Shown here: one piece after another, positions 26,801 through 36,639 of the stretch
How positions within the stretch are numbered: position 1 is the first letter of the stretch
Layout: every line of letters starts with the position of its first letter
NCBI GenBank assembly: GCA_035610835.1
Contig: CM069442.1
Span: 57,453,950-57,517,949, forward strand
DNA from: Ophiura sarsii
Lineage: Eukaryota > Echinodermata > Ophiuroidea > Amphilepidida > Ophiuridae
DNA: 64,000 bases
Direction: 5' to 3'
Notes under the pieces: model-generated
Databases searched by the model: none
What the model was told of the DNA's origin: nothing
What the model saw: the letters and a program-made list of their open reading frames with translations, nothing else
Position numbers and translations under genes: made by a program

Positions 26801-26801
26801 A
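20577..26801 (+). CDS. SEPSECS: O-phosphoseryl-tRNA(Sec) selenium transferase (SepSecS), 4 coding exons
   Basis: This enzyme turns O-phosphoseryl-tRNA(Sec) into selenocysteinyl-tRNA(Sec) using selenophosphate and pyridoxal phosphate, the last step of selenocysteine synthesis in animals. Coding exons join in frame: 20577-20845, 21968-22086, 22846-23668 and 26591-26801, all with GT-AG introns, giving 473 residues. The start ATG lies in AACCATGA and opens a typical family N-terminus (MNDES, then YVQQGREAR). Visible landmarks: [15 protein letters not shown] near 75-89, the phosphate-binding loop GRSGD at 96-100, the PLP Schiff-base lysine in [10 protein letters not shown] at residue 284, and the arginine of GRASASPS at 313. 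These numbers match the human enzyme exactly. The C-terminus (ALENDL) is about 28 residues shorter than human (501), ending soon after the conserved C-terminal domain. The largest exon is 823 bp, so the gene is intron-poor. No frameshifts or stops interrupt it. Introns 1 and 3 hold mobile elements. Identification is secure. Confidence 0.96.
21020..21215. repeat. Degenerate dispersed repeat with AAAGTGTCTTGCTCAGG core
   Basis: The AAAGTGTCTTGCTCAGGTGC segment followed by TTGAACCCACAATC resembles dispersed repeats common in marine deuterostome and fish genomes. The match is from memory and only approximate. It lies in SEPSECS intron 1. Confidence 0.35.
21608..21860 (+). mobile_element. Penelope-like element fragment (C-terminal end)
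   Basis: Translation gives [20 protein letters not shown] then [11 protein letters not shown], followed by a stop. It parallels IWIRRK...[17 protein letters not shown] of the larger Penelope-like fragment at 42.1-43.1 kb. The next sequence, GCCGAAACGTCCA, is similar to that element's 3' region. The copy is strongly 5'-truncated and sits in SEPSECS intron 1. Confidence 0.6.
21968..22086 (+). CDS. SEPSECS: SEPSECS coding exon 2
   Basis: The acceptor is ATGCAG|G and the donor ACAG|GTAAGT. It completes Arg90 and encodes [20 protein letters not shown] onward, the phosphate-loop region, up to the first base of Gly130. It is too short for a simple long-ORF scan and was placed by homology and phase. 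Confidence 0.95.
22846..23668 (+). CDS. SEPSECS: SEPSECS coding exon 3
   Basis: The acceptor is TTACAG|GTG and the donor GCAAG|GTGAG. This 823-bp exon encodes most of the PLP-dependent fold: [25 protein letters not shown], the catalytic [10 protein letters not shown] lysine (residue 284) and GRASASPS. It ends on the first two bases of an arginine codon, completed by exon 4. Confidence 0.96.
23832..24397. mobile_element. Long-TIR Tc1/mariner-type non-autonomous element (566 bp)
   Basis: The ends read CAGTCATCAAAAAAAGTAAC on both strands, with inverted arms extending about 150 bp, flanked by TA on both sides. No transposase is present. It is in SEPSECS intron 3. Confidence 0.8.
24803..26443. 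mobile_element. TTAA-flanked inverted-repeat element carrying the DR1 tandem array
   Basis: The left end GGGGGGTGTGGCCGCTCAGG and the right end (opposite strand) GGGGGTGTGGACCCTCAGCA continue into matching TAGCCTCCGTAAAACTGCC and about 60 bp more. TTAA lies at 24799-24802 and 26444-26447. Inside are the DR1 repeat (25071-26218) and a hairpin, TTATAGACCAAAAAGTG with its complement, at 26245-26293. No transposase ORF. It occupies SEPSECS intron 3. Confidence 0.8.
25071..26218. repeat. 170-bp tandem repeat rich in DR1 motifs, copy 2
   Basis: Nearly identical to 17312-18992 at both ends, but with three rather than four 21-bp GTATACACTTTTTG units and about five rather than eight 170-bp units. Each full unit holds two AGGTCAAAGGTCA or near matches. 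The difference in copy number fits unequal exchange or slippage. Confidence 0.85.
26591..26801 (+). CDS. SEPSECS: SEPSECS coding exon 4 and stop
   Basis: The acceptor is TTTACAG|A. It encodes [20 protein letters not shown] and a C-terminal helix containing [12 protein letters not shown], then a TAA stop at 26799-26801. The preceding 2.9-kb intron carries two inverted-repeat elements, at 23832-24397 and 24803-26443. Confidence 0.95.
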
Positions 26802-28280
26802 TAATATCACCCAGACTTACTTTATTTTTATCATTGATATCGAATACTAAACCGATTGGTGGAGGGTATAACCAGAACTGGGGCTTTGTATGACAAGATG
26901 TTGACATTGTGCTAAGCAATGCCAGCCTCTATCCAACCACACACCGTTCATCACAATTTGAAAAAAATCAGAAATATTTAGTAGTATTTTTATATGGGCC
27001 TACCAAACGGTACAATAAAGTGTGTTTTGAATATTGTGCACCATGTTCCCGGATGTGCGTCCAATATTCAAAAAATATTGCCGTCCAAAATTTGTTGTGC
27101 AGGACAGAAGATCTGCGTGTGACTATGTATGCTCGGAGAAAGACAGTTCAGGCAAACTTATTAAGTTTTTAACAAAACAGTCTGTTATATAAATAAGAAT
27201 ATATTGTAACTGAATTGTTGTTAATGAATGTGCGAAGCACCGCATTCCGAGCTAGCGCGGACATGGGGGAGTTTTTGAGTTTTTTCTGAATTGTTTCCGT
27301 CTGTGTAGTTTTGACCATCATAATTCCATGATTCCTCTTGTCAAACTAACCGACTATTAGGTGTTTCTAAAATGTTCTATTTCGATCACATGCAAACTCA
27401 AAATATGGGGGTACATTTGATATTATGTCCACCCCAACTCAAAACATTGGGGGGGGGGGGGCATGTCCCATCCGTCCATACAGGATTGACGCCCCTGATT
27501 GAAAACCAGTATTACGTTACATAATTTAAGAAAAGAGACATTGTCACATTTAGAATAATTTGTCATTCAAATATAATCTTGCTGGACCATGTGGCCCGTG
27601 CCACTTCTTCTTTTCTTAATTTATCAGAAACGAAGCCCCTTTGAACTGGGCACCAGAAGTTCACAAGCACGACAACCACATTCAGTTTGAAGTTTTAAGG
27701 GGTGTTTGGCCGAAATCATGTGGAGATGTAGTGTGCTTATGTGTATTTTTGTTCATTAAACATTTTGTTTGGATAAAATAAAATAAAGACACTGATACTG
27801 ATTACTGATTCATTAGTACAAGCTTGTATTTTCATCTTGTCTAAAATATGAAGATTACTTGTTGGACTGGTAATTTTACAGTTGGGCTGGTAATTTTACT
27901 TGCTACCTGCCCGACTGGCTGGTTGGAGCAAAAATGAAGGTACCCCTGCAAATATTGAGTAAGCAATGAGGGCAATGACATGGAACATGTACACCCTTTT
28001 TTTAGAGACACCCTGTATATTGCCCAAGCAAATGAATGAGTTTCATGCACCCAACATTTCTTGACTATTTGACCCAAAATCAAAACAAAGGCTTCATTAC
28101 ATCCATTTTGGAGCTTGTGGTATCAAATTATGGCAAATCTTCTCAGGTATGTCAAATTCAGCTTTGACCACTTTTCATGTGCAGAGAACTATTCTATTAG
28201 AATAGTCATTCAGTCAGTGTGTAATTTAACATAGTTCAATTTGAGCAGAAAACATATTTTAATCCATTATCCATGACAAA
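26802..28280. other. SEPSECS 3' flank, no further gene
   Basis: It holds the presumed 3' UTR and polyadenylation signals, a G-run near 27450 and a lone mariner-type end, GAGACACCCTGTAT, near 28001. No coding exon is supported. Confidence 0.45.
27014..27019 (+). promoter_or_regulatory. Candidate polyadenylation signal AATAAA for SEPSECS
   Basis: The first AATAAA after the SEPSECS stop lies 213 bases downstream. A second, overlapping pair of AATAAA hexamers occurs at 27777-27787, so a longer 3' UTR is also possible. No SECIS element is needed, because the product contains no selenocysteine. Confidence 0.45.
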
Positions 28281-28284
28281 CCAC

Positions 28285-28784
28285 ATACCGTAAATTATCA
28301 GCATATGGCACCTTTTTATCTCTGAAATACAGGGCGCCATATCGCGATCAAAACGGCTTTTAAAAATGTTTGCCCTGGGCAAAAGTCACATGACTCGCTA
28401 CATACCCGAGTTCCGCGTATACATCATATAAACCCCATGATGCAATGTTGATAGCTCGCGTACCGAAAGATTGGCTACAAACAGCAAAATGTACAAACAA
28501 AATTTATGTCTAGAAATATTTCGAAAAGTCATTCTATTCATTTGAATGAAACCACAGTTATAATCTGAAACAACATTAAATCATTTTTTGGGCGAGAACC
28601 CTATGTTAAATACATACAAAAATAGAAATATAAAGCATTTTAACTTCCTATTTATAGTATAGTGTTCAACTGTCATTTGAATTTATGTCTGTCCTATTAT
28701 TGTCATTCAGTTCTCTGTTAGCGCAATCGGTAGCGCTTCAGACTTATAATCTGAAGACCGTGGGTTCGAATCCCACAGAGAATG
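28285..28784 (+). mobile_element. Element with tRNA-like module, forward copy
   Basis: The segment from CCGTAAATTATCAGCATATGG through AACGGCTTTTAAAAATGTTT is matched in inverted orientation at about 31220-31485. A tRNA-like sequence follows in both copies, and similarity continues weakly past it (AGATACTTTT...). So the two are copies of one family about 0.5-0.7 kb long. Confidence 0.65.
28710..28784 (+). pseudogene. tRNA-like sequence (elongator-Met-like body, anticodon TAT)
   Basis: D stem GCGC/GCGC, anticodon stem TCAGA/TCTGA with loop CTTATAA, and T arm GTGGG-TTCGAAT-CCCAC are perfect. The body resembles elongator tRNA-Met with CAT changed to TAT (Ile AUA). The acceptor is off: TCTCTGT would need ACAGAGA, but AGAGAAT follows the T stem, as if AC were lost. 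A T-run follows. Probably a pseudogene or SINE-type module; a functional tRNA is less likely. Confidence 0.55.
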
Positions 28785-31078
28785 TTTTGTTTTTCCCGTT
28801 ACTATTATATTTAGTAAATGTAGAGATTATTTTAATATCGTTCAATCATAATATTATTTTGATCCCAGATACTTTTCATTTTATTTAATAGAATAATTTT
28901 CTTACAGATTCAATGAGGTTTTAATTTGAATGTACTAATGTACTATTACTTCATGGGGGTGCATGTACATGTGCATGTATAGGTCTAATACATGCTTTAG
29001 CGTTGCATTTATTGAATTATTGCAATACCCCGCCCATTGTTACACCATGGTTATTCACGCAATAATCTGTAAGGCCAATTGTTTCATTGAAAGAAGCCAA
29101 TCGTCGTTGAATCGATTCTTATTTCCCATCTGTTTGTAGCTACATTAGCTGTTCGTTTGAGACATGGAATATTTTTTTATATGAATTGAAAATTGTGCGG
29201 TACGTTGCTTTCGCGGTTGCTTAGGCGAATATCAATTAAATTGGCAAGATTTAAAACTTTGAGGGGGAAATTAAATGTGAATTTGACGGACATCCAAAGC
29301 TACAATTGGAAATTGGATTCCAACAAAAATTATAACATAATGGATGTTATCAATATTGGTTTAATATACCATTTGGTTGTACAATTGCATATGGTGGAAT
29401 GTCCAGATCCGCTTTATTTATCTGATCTTACAAGTATGATCAAGTCAGTCAATTTTCAAAAATGTGGTCAAAACTATTGTACCTGTTCATGATTGACAAG
29501 TTATCTATTTTTGGGAATCGTATCCCGTGTTTCATATCATGACTTGGCCAGTCAGACAGACTTTTGATTCCTTTTATCGGGACCCAGTGTTAGTGTTGCC
29601 AATCATTTGTAGATTTGATAATGGTATGTGGATAGTAGAGATTCCTACTCGCCATCATCACGTTGCTCTCTTTTAATCCATTTCACTTCCTTGATCCACC
29701 GTTTACACGTTCTTCATGTTTATTTATTACCCTAGCCTCCTCTATTACGTGACTGATTCTAAGTAGTTGGGACAATAATCAATAAAGTGAACATACCGAA
29801 AAAAATTGTACTACTTCTGTATAGAATACGCATAACGCACGAAGACGGCCGCGTCTTGTGAATATATTTTCATTTTTGTTATCACAATTATAATTACATA
29901 TAACCGATGATTTTAATTTTTCAAATAATTGTTCAATGTTCGTCCCTTAAATTTGTACCCTTTCCCCTCCCCTTCCTTTCATTTCGCAATACATGTGTAT
30001 TTTGGAACTGTTGGGACAATATCAATAAAGTTCATACCGAAAAAAATTGTACTACCTCGTATAGATCACTCTGGGACACCCTGTATACAGGGGCATCAAT
30101 TCCCTTTTAAAAATGTGGGTGGGGTGACATTGGTGTGGGGTCCAGGGCCCCCGGGGGTGCCCCTAGGAGCTATCGGTTTTCTGACTCTTTTGTCAAGGAC
30201 TGCTGTCAATAAGGGGGTTGTTTTCTTGGGCCACCCCCTTTAAAACGTCAGGGCAGGGTTTTGTTTTCATATGGTTTTCGTTTGGGGGCTGGCAAGAAAT
30301 CATAAATGTTGACTGATGCAGTCTTAAAAATGTGTGCGAAATGCGCAAAGATTCATAGTTTACACTAATTTTGCCAGCCATGATTGAGATACATTTTGGC
30401 TTTATACGACCTTCTAAAAACATGGAAATTAATGTTTTGAGCACATCCGGGGGTGGGGGGGGGGGGGGGGGGGTGGGGGGGGGGGGCATTTGATATAGCT
30501 TAAATCCAAATTATTTTACTTCAAACATTAGTTTTTGGCATTGTCTTCAAACTCAACTAAATTTGGAAATACAAACTCCCCCTAATTGATAATGATAACC
30601 ATAAATAATTCAACTTCAACAAATTACCCAACAATTCACAAATATTAAATTAAAACACCAAACATGAACATTTTTTTAAAAATGTCCTATTGGTATCATA
30701 TGTCATACTTTGGGGAGTATTAGTACCATAGAACAAAATACTGTAATGTGCCTTTCATTCATATAGTATAACAGAGGATCATTGATTTTCAATGTCAAAA
30801 CATTCAATGACGAAACGATTGACTCTTTTCATAATGGCATAATTGGCATTCCCAGATTATTTGTGTAACAATAGGGCTAGGGTCTCAATAATTCAATTTT
30901 CGCAACGCTGACCATGAACAAGTAAAAGTAGAACTGCATTCAAATTGTTGAATTTAGACAATCATTCCAAATCAAATTAAAAGTATCTTCTCCGTGGATT
31001 CACAAATATTATGGGGAACGATAAACAAACCTGACATAAAATTACTAAATTTAATATGATACTAACAAAGACAAAAAG
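28785..31078. other. Spacer between inverted tRNA-bearing elements, no gene
   Basis: It includes a 99-codon ORF at 29193-29492 of unknown relation, a duplicated ~57-bp segment (29767-29825 and 30011-30066), a mariner-type end, GGGACACCCTGTATAC, near 30072 and a long G-run at 30449-30486. None supports a gene. Confidence 0.4.
29767..30066. repeat. Direct repeat pair TTGGGACAAT...ACCGAAAAAAATTG
   Basis: Two copies of about 57 bp, at 29767-29825 and 30011-30066, share TTGGGACAATA, ATCAATAAAG and CATACCGAAAAAAATTGTAC. The second runs into a mariner-type CTGGGACACCCTGTAT end. Likely remnants of one repeat family. Confidence 0.6.
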
Positions 31079-31150
31079 CATTCTGGTGGGATTCAACCAC
31101 CGGCCTTTCGATCATAAACCAAATGCTCTACCGATTGAGCCAACGGCGCA
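31079..31150 (-). pseudogene. tRNA-like sequence, second copy
   Basis: D stem GCTC/GAGC with loop AATCGGTA, anticodon stem TTTGG/TCGAA with loop TTTATGA, and T stem GGTGG/CCACC. The acceptor strands do not pair (GCGCCGT versus AGAATGC). It is homologous to the module at 28710-28784, and both end in AGAATG. Confidence 0.5.
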
Positions 31151-31485
31151 CTGTACTATTGTTACAACATAAACAGATTTAAATATCGTTTGTTCACATT
31201 TGATGTTTGTAGCCACTCTTCGGTATTGCATCATGGGTACTATACTGTACTGTTGTTACAACATAAATAGATTCAAATATAATTTGTTCACATTTGATGT
31301 TTGTAGCCACTCTTCGGTATTGCATCATGGGTTTTATGATACGTGTACGTGGAACTCTGGTATGTAGCGAGTCATTCGACTTTTGCCCGGGGCAAACATT
31401 TTTAAAAGCCGTTTTGATCGCGAGATGGCGCCCTGTATTTCAGAGATAAAAAGGTGCCATATACTGATAATCTACGGTATTGAAT
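31079..31485 (-). mobile_element. Element with tRNA-like module, inverted copy
   Basis: Read on the minus strand it begins TACCGTAGATTATCAGTATA, follows the forward copy (28285 on) through AACGGCTTTTAAAAATGTTT, has an internal ~93-bp tandem duplication (about 31151-31334, sharing TTGTAGCCACTCTTCGGTAT) and ends in a tRNA-like sequence. Confidence 0.65.
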
Positions 31486-31829
31486 ATTAGATGTATTTTA
31501 AACAAAACATCGATGTATCCTATAAATCATCATTTGAATCCCAAATGCATTTTGTTTTCAATTGAAAATCCAATTCCTGCTCAAAAGTGGGATGCACCCT
31601 TGTTACTGAATTGATCATATCTCAAGAGTTTCTTTTCTTTGAGAGGATTAATAGGGCTTTAACCAACAGTTGATATTTTGGAAACAAAAAACATGGGGAT
31701 GTAATTTTAATTATTTTTGTCCCCCATGGGACACTTTTTTGACACACCCTGTACAGATCATTAAACACAATGCCAGTGGTGTAATTCCTATGCACTTTTG
31801 GTGGGCTAAGGGGCACCCCGGTCTGGATA

Positions 31830-32051
31830 CTGTAAAACCAGAAATGTTCATGAGTTTAAAATTTCACAAATTAGCAATACTGGCCTAATTCACTGCATGA
31901 ACATTTCGTGAATGTAAACTTTGGAGTTACATTGCGTAACTTTGCAATGCACGGCTACGTACAAGGTAGAATGGAAATATTCGCGGCATGACATTTTTGC
32001 GAGTAAGTATGAGTGCTCCTCACATGCATGCAAACATTTCTGGTTTTACAG
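31830..32051. mobile_element. TA-flanked MITE with CTGTAAAAC termini (222 bp)
   Basis: The ends are CTGTAAAACCAGAAATGTT and its exact reverse complement, flanked by TA. No ORF. The termini share CTGTAAAAC with the element at 34548-34755. Confidence 0.85.
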
Positions 32052-32164
32052 TACCCTTTCGACGTAATAATACTTTTGTTTGTATGGCTTGGAATAGAAG
32101 TGGAAACCAAATGGCATCTCTTAGAATGTGATGTACCAGACAATGTGTCAAATAGATCTCTGTA

Positions 32165-32842
32165 TATGATATGGCCGATGGCAAGGCATCAAAGGCATGC
32201 ACTTATAGCAATAATGACAATGAACAACTGACTTCTATGATCATCATTTATTGTCTCAATATTCATCTATCATTGACAAGGGTGATACAGTTAACATACA
32301 GATACATTTTTCAAATAATCCTGTCCACTTTGAGGAAAACATCCTCTCTATATAATAGGCTTATTTGTCCATCACGAGACAGTGACGTAACTACACAGGC
32401 GATGTTGCGCCTATGCGTCTTCTGCCTTTCTATGCATTAGTGTATACACCAGCGCTTTTGTGTAGGCGCTTGCGTTTATGTACTGCAATTAGTGAATGAC
32501 GCAGTTACGTCACTCTCGTGATGGACAAATAGTCAAGGCACCAAAGTCATGCTCTAGCAATAATGACAATGAACATCTGACTTCTATGATCATCATTTAT
32601 TGTCTCAATATTCATCTATCATTGACAAGGGTGATACAGTTAACACACAGATACATTTTTCAAATAATCTTGTCCATCACGAGACAGTGACGTAACTACA
32701 GGCGCAACATGTACGCACGCGTATGCGTCTTCTGCCTTTCCACGAGTGAGTGTATATGCCAGCCCTATGTGTAGGCGCTTGCGTTTATGTACTGCAATTA
32801 GTGAATGATGCAGTTATGTCACTATCTCGTGATGGACAAATA
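32165..32842. repeat. Tandem duplication (~0.35 kb x2), each ending in a MITE
   Basis: The first unit (about 32165-32531) and second unit (about 32532-32842) share AGCAATAATGACAATGAACA, GATCATCATTTATTGTCTCA and what follows. The second unit lacks about 35 bp before its MITE. Each ends in a ~170-bp element with inverted ends TATTTGTCCATCACGAGA (32362-32531 and about 32670-32842). Confidence 0.8.
32362..32531. mobile_element. MITE with TATTTGTCCATCACGAGA termini, first copy
   Basis: Inverted ends TTGTCCATCACGAGACAGTG and CACTCTCGTGATGGACAA, with the inner arms continuing to GTAACT/AGTTAC. The second copy was generated with the surrounding tandem duplication. Confidence 0.7.
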
Positions 32843-33099
32843 GGCTATATATACGATAATACTTATAATACTCGTTATAACCAATCAGTATTATACTAGT
32901 ACTATATTTATCTTCTGTGCAGTGAGTTTATATGAAATTCCAGTGATTGTATAATCGTAGCTAATTTTTACGCATGAATGTTATGCGCTAGCATATAGAT
33001 TCACACCATATTGATTCAAGATTAATCCCCACACTCATGATCAGTCATGGAATATGCAATGACATCACTGCACAAGGTGTCAATGGTATATTTATGTTT

Positions 33100-33303
33100 T
33101 AGAGTGAATTAAGAGTGAAAAATGAGTTGTCGCGCAGACCTGACACTTTATTTTCACTCCTTAAACCATGATTTTGAAGTGATTAGGAATCGCATCGCTC
33201 TGTAACTCAGAATATATTTATGATTTATGATCAGTAATGTGAATCTGCAAGAAAATCATAAAAAGATGGTGCCCCTGGAAAAGATCACATAATATGCTTT
33301 TAA
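33100..33303. mobile_element. Half copy of the foldback MITE seen at 19867-20239
   Basis: It shares TTTAGAGTGAATT, ACCATGATTTTGA, CATCGCTCTGTAACT, TTATGATTTATGATCAGTAA, GAAAAGATCACATAATATGC and the terminal TTTTAA with the right arm of the 20.0-kb element. The left arm is missing. Confidence 0.7.
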
Positions 33304-33539
33304 CTTGTCCGACAGCGAGCCTGTTAAAAGAACCTGTTAAAACCTACCTGTACATGATCAAAACCCATAATAAAAGTCCACAATTTACTTTACTTGCCGA
33401 TTTGTTTGTTAATAAACTTAATGTAATCTTGTAATCTAAAATTTGATATGTTTCTTGGACAAGTACTCCCCCAATTTTACAACTCTTAATTTTCAAAGGA
33501 ATGCTGAAGTTAACAAGATACACACACCCCAGCACATTT

Positions 33540-34540
33540 TTTGAGGAACCAAATTTTTTTTAAAATAAATATAAAACTATATGGCACAAACTCTACTTTA
33601 TGTCACCTGTTATGTAGTGATCACATAATGTCACTTGCATAACTCCAGTGTGATGGCATTTGTTATCGCATGATCAATGACGAATGTCTGTTCTAGGACT
33701 GAGCAACATATAGAATATACACCTAACACAAGTTCCTGGTCAGGTGCTTTTATGTCAGCTAATTCAAAATCAATAATCAGTACCAAAAATCTAAGATACA
33801 CATTTAAAAGTGAGCAAATTTCTTCCCCATAATTTGACACCTCATTAAAAATATGTTTTAAATGCCCACACATTTGTGTACAGTCACATCAAATGGATGC
33901 CTTTGTCTGGACCTACAATTACTAATTTTCACAACACAATATATAAAGTACTATAGTTTGATCAGTTCCAAATTGGAGAAGCCTTCTCACAGCAGCGAAT
34001 GAATACAGAAGAAGGCAGACATGCTGAAAGGCAACACTCACATTATGCAACATGTGTGTACGGCCAAAACCGTGTGCGCGAGGCTATAATTACGGGTATA
34101 CGCTTGGATTACTTTTGTGCGCAGAGATATAAAAAACGAATATTTCTCGCCAATTTGAAACTGATCAAACTAAGGACCTATGAGTTTTATTGTGGTATGT
34201 AAACAATCTATATATCACCTTCTTCAGTATAACTATATTGGGATGGCCCATGTCAGAACATTTTTTAAGGATTAATTTTGTTATTCCAACCCCAATATTA
34301 TGTGGTACAAATTAATGCAATAGGAGGAACATGTATTGGCCGACAAGTGGACACTGGACACATTTGTGAATTCAAAAATTCAAAGATTTCTTTTGGCAGT
34401 CATCATCTGTACAATAAAGTGATTCTAGGTTGTTTTCAATGCACAGATGTCTTCAAAGCAGAAATCTTGTTTATCATAAAAGTGAATTGTAGGTTGATCC
34501 CATACAGGCATGTATCATCCGCCTGTGAATTTTACTGATG
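33540..34540. other. No recognisable gene
   Basis: Short ORFs only. A stretch at 33960-34045 (GTTCCAAATTGG...CAGCAGCG...ATACAGAAGA) resembles 23730-23810 in SEPSECS intron 3, so it is probably a dispersed repeat. Confidence 0.4.
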
Positions 34541-34547
34541 CAAAGTA

Positions 34548-34755
34548 CTGTAAAACAACTTAATTTCACTAGCAATTTAATTTTGCTAATTTTGCTAGGG
34601 GATCCAATTCGCCAAATTAAATTCCCGCCAATTATATTATTTATAATGGTTTTATTAGGAAGATGATACAAATTAGTGAAATTAAATTGCCGCAAAAAGT
34701 TTACTAAATGCTAATTCGCTAAATTAAGTTGCCGTGAAATTAAGTTGTTTTACAG
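34548..34755. mobile_element. TA-flanked MITE with CTGTAAAAC termini (208 bp)
   Basis: The ends are CTGTAAAACAACTTAATTTC and its exact reverse complement, flanked by TA. Internal AATTCGC(C/T)AAATTAA segments recur. It belongs to the same broad group as 31830-32051. Confidence 0.85.
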
Positions 34756-35486
34756 TATGGCACACATTGTAATTCTTTAAAATATGAGATATAAGTTTAC
34801 TGTGCTTATGATAATATTTAATGGACATCAATTTGACTTTGAGGGCAATGGTTTATTGACAAGTACATGCCATGTGAAATTCCATACCAACTGTATGATA
34901 ATTGAAATGATCATCTTACCACACCAATTTGAGAGAATGCAGATAAAAAAAACCTCTTCTCATCTTCAATGTCAAAAAAATATATCAAAAAAAAGTCCTG
35001 ATCACAATAAAATGGTTGTTTGAGAGTGAAATCAATTCCATTTTGATACCCTTAAAAATCTCTGAATCTTGGCAATCCGCCAATGAATTTCAATGTGATA
35101 AAGTGTAGGCTATCATTAAGAATTATGTAGCCTATTCTACATAAAGCATTTTCAATACTCCTACAAAACAAGGAGATTACAGAGTCCACAACCTGTCTAG
35201 AAATAAGACTGATTTACCAATCATAAGATTTTGATGGAAAGCTGGAGTACTGACATCCGCAAGTTTCAATTTTTGTGCCTTGCTTTACACCACCCAACAG
35301 AAATTATTGGATCAACCTGTCACATGACACAATAGTATCTTGTATTTATCAGGGGTGTGAGATCCTCTTTTCAGCTGATTTCAGTATTTTTAATTTGTTG
35401 TAAATGCCAACATTTAAGCTCTTTCTTTTTTTCAGCCCATATTTTGTGGTGTTACCCCAATTTTTACGCAGTTTTCAGCGTTATTA
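34756..35486. other. No recognisable feature
   Basis: AT-rich stretch between two MITEs. No gene or repeat unit is supported. Confidence 0.4.
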
Positions 35487-35649
35487 GGGCTCTTGCCCAA
35501 ACACAAGTAGAGGAAAGCTTGAGGAAAGAGAGGGGAAGTACCCATTCAGTGAGGTGTTAATCACTGACCCTTTGTCACTCCTTTTAACAATATAGAAAAA
35601 AGGATCGCGCTTTCCTCAAACTTTCCTCTACATGTTTGGGCAAGAGCCC
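35487..35649. mobile_element. Harbinger-like MITE with TTA duplication (163 bp)
   Basis: The inverted ends GGGCTCTTGCCCAAACA continue into AAGTAGAGGAAAG with slight mismatch. TTA lies directly outside both ends (35484-35486 and 35650-35652), fitting the TWA target preference of PIF/Harbinger. Confidence 0.8.
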
Positions 35650-35652
35650 TTA

Positions 35653-36511
35653 GTAATATTCCTTGTGTTTGTGTGTGTGACCTCTCACACCCCTGATTTA
35701 TGAGACATGTCAAATTTACCATGTCAAGAACTGATATAGAGGATGCATGTAACCATATTAAAAAGAAATACTGGTAGTGTTTGTAGCACCATATAATCTT
35801 TAAAACGTATATATAATTAACACCATGTCAGCTGCCATTAGGCAACAAAAAATAGTTGTGTTGCTCTCAGCGACCGACCCTGATATCTCAAAAATCAAGG
35901 TTGCAATTTGTTTTAAATTTTACCCAATTTGTCAAAATATTACTATTTTCTGCTTGAAATGAATAAGTTTGCTTGAATAGATTGCTTTTAAACTATTATC
36001 ACACTAGAAACATTAGTCAAATTGACATTAACCAATTTTTTCTTGTGATAAACCATGGTCTGTCGGTAATATTTGTCAGCAAAAAAAAGAGGAAAATTGA
36101 CCAACCGACCAGACTTCAAGATGTTTGGCACTTGAGGGCAACACAACCATTTTTTGTTGTTGGCCTTATTATTGCGCTTTGTCCTCAATGGCATCTTCTA
36201 ACTCATATGACATGATAACAGTGCTGTGATCGCAAACGAACACTGGTTACCCCAATACTCAACTTGATGCTCTTTACGTTCAAACAAACTATCCCATACC
36301 ACCTCATGCAATCTCGGAATGTCAAAATGTTGCTGTAAACACACATCAGTCATTAATTGCTGTACCAACACCACTCAGCACCATTATTTCTTTTAGTTGG
36401 GTCGCACTGGCTTAATTAATGTAAATCTTCTTTCAAATGGTGGTAGATCGTCAAGTCACGTTAGCTACATACTGATTGGATGGATTGTAGAGAGAATTGC
36501 CGCCCTCAGGG
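35653..36511. other. LIPT1 3' flank
   Basis: Downstream of the LIPT1 stop (minus strand). No other gene is visible. The 3' UTR must begin here, but I could not assign a polyadenylation signal with confidence. Confidence 0.4.
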
Positions 36512-36639
36512 TCAGCTAATGCAGTCTTCTACAAGGTTACATATTGATTCCAGGCGTGTTCTAGTGTCCTCATCCACTTCTACATCATTCAGAAATGTGC
36601 TGATTGTCATCGCCACATCAGTGATCATAAATCGATTGC
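36512..36639 (-). CDS. LIPT1: LIPT1 last coding exon and stop
   Basis: The acceptor is TTTCAG|GC. It encodes [20 protein letters not shown], then [13 protein letters not shown] and a TGA stop at 36514-36512. Its phase matches the previous exon exactly, and its length fits the human C-terminus. It was missed by long-ORF detection. Confidence 0.88.

Noticed and set aside
29193..29492. 99-codon ORF between the tRNA-bearing elements
   Set aside because: No recognisable domain, no splice context, ordinary AT-rich composition; cannot be supported as a gene.
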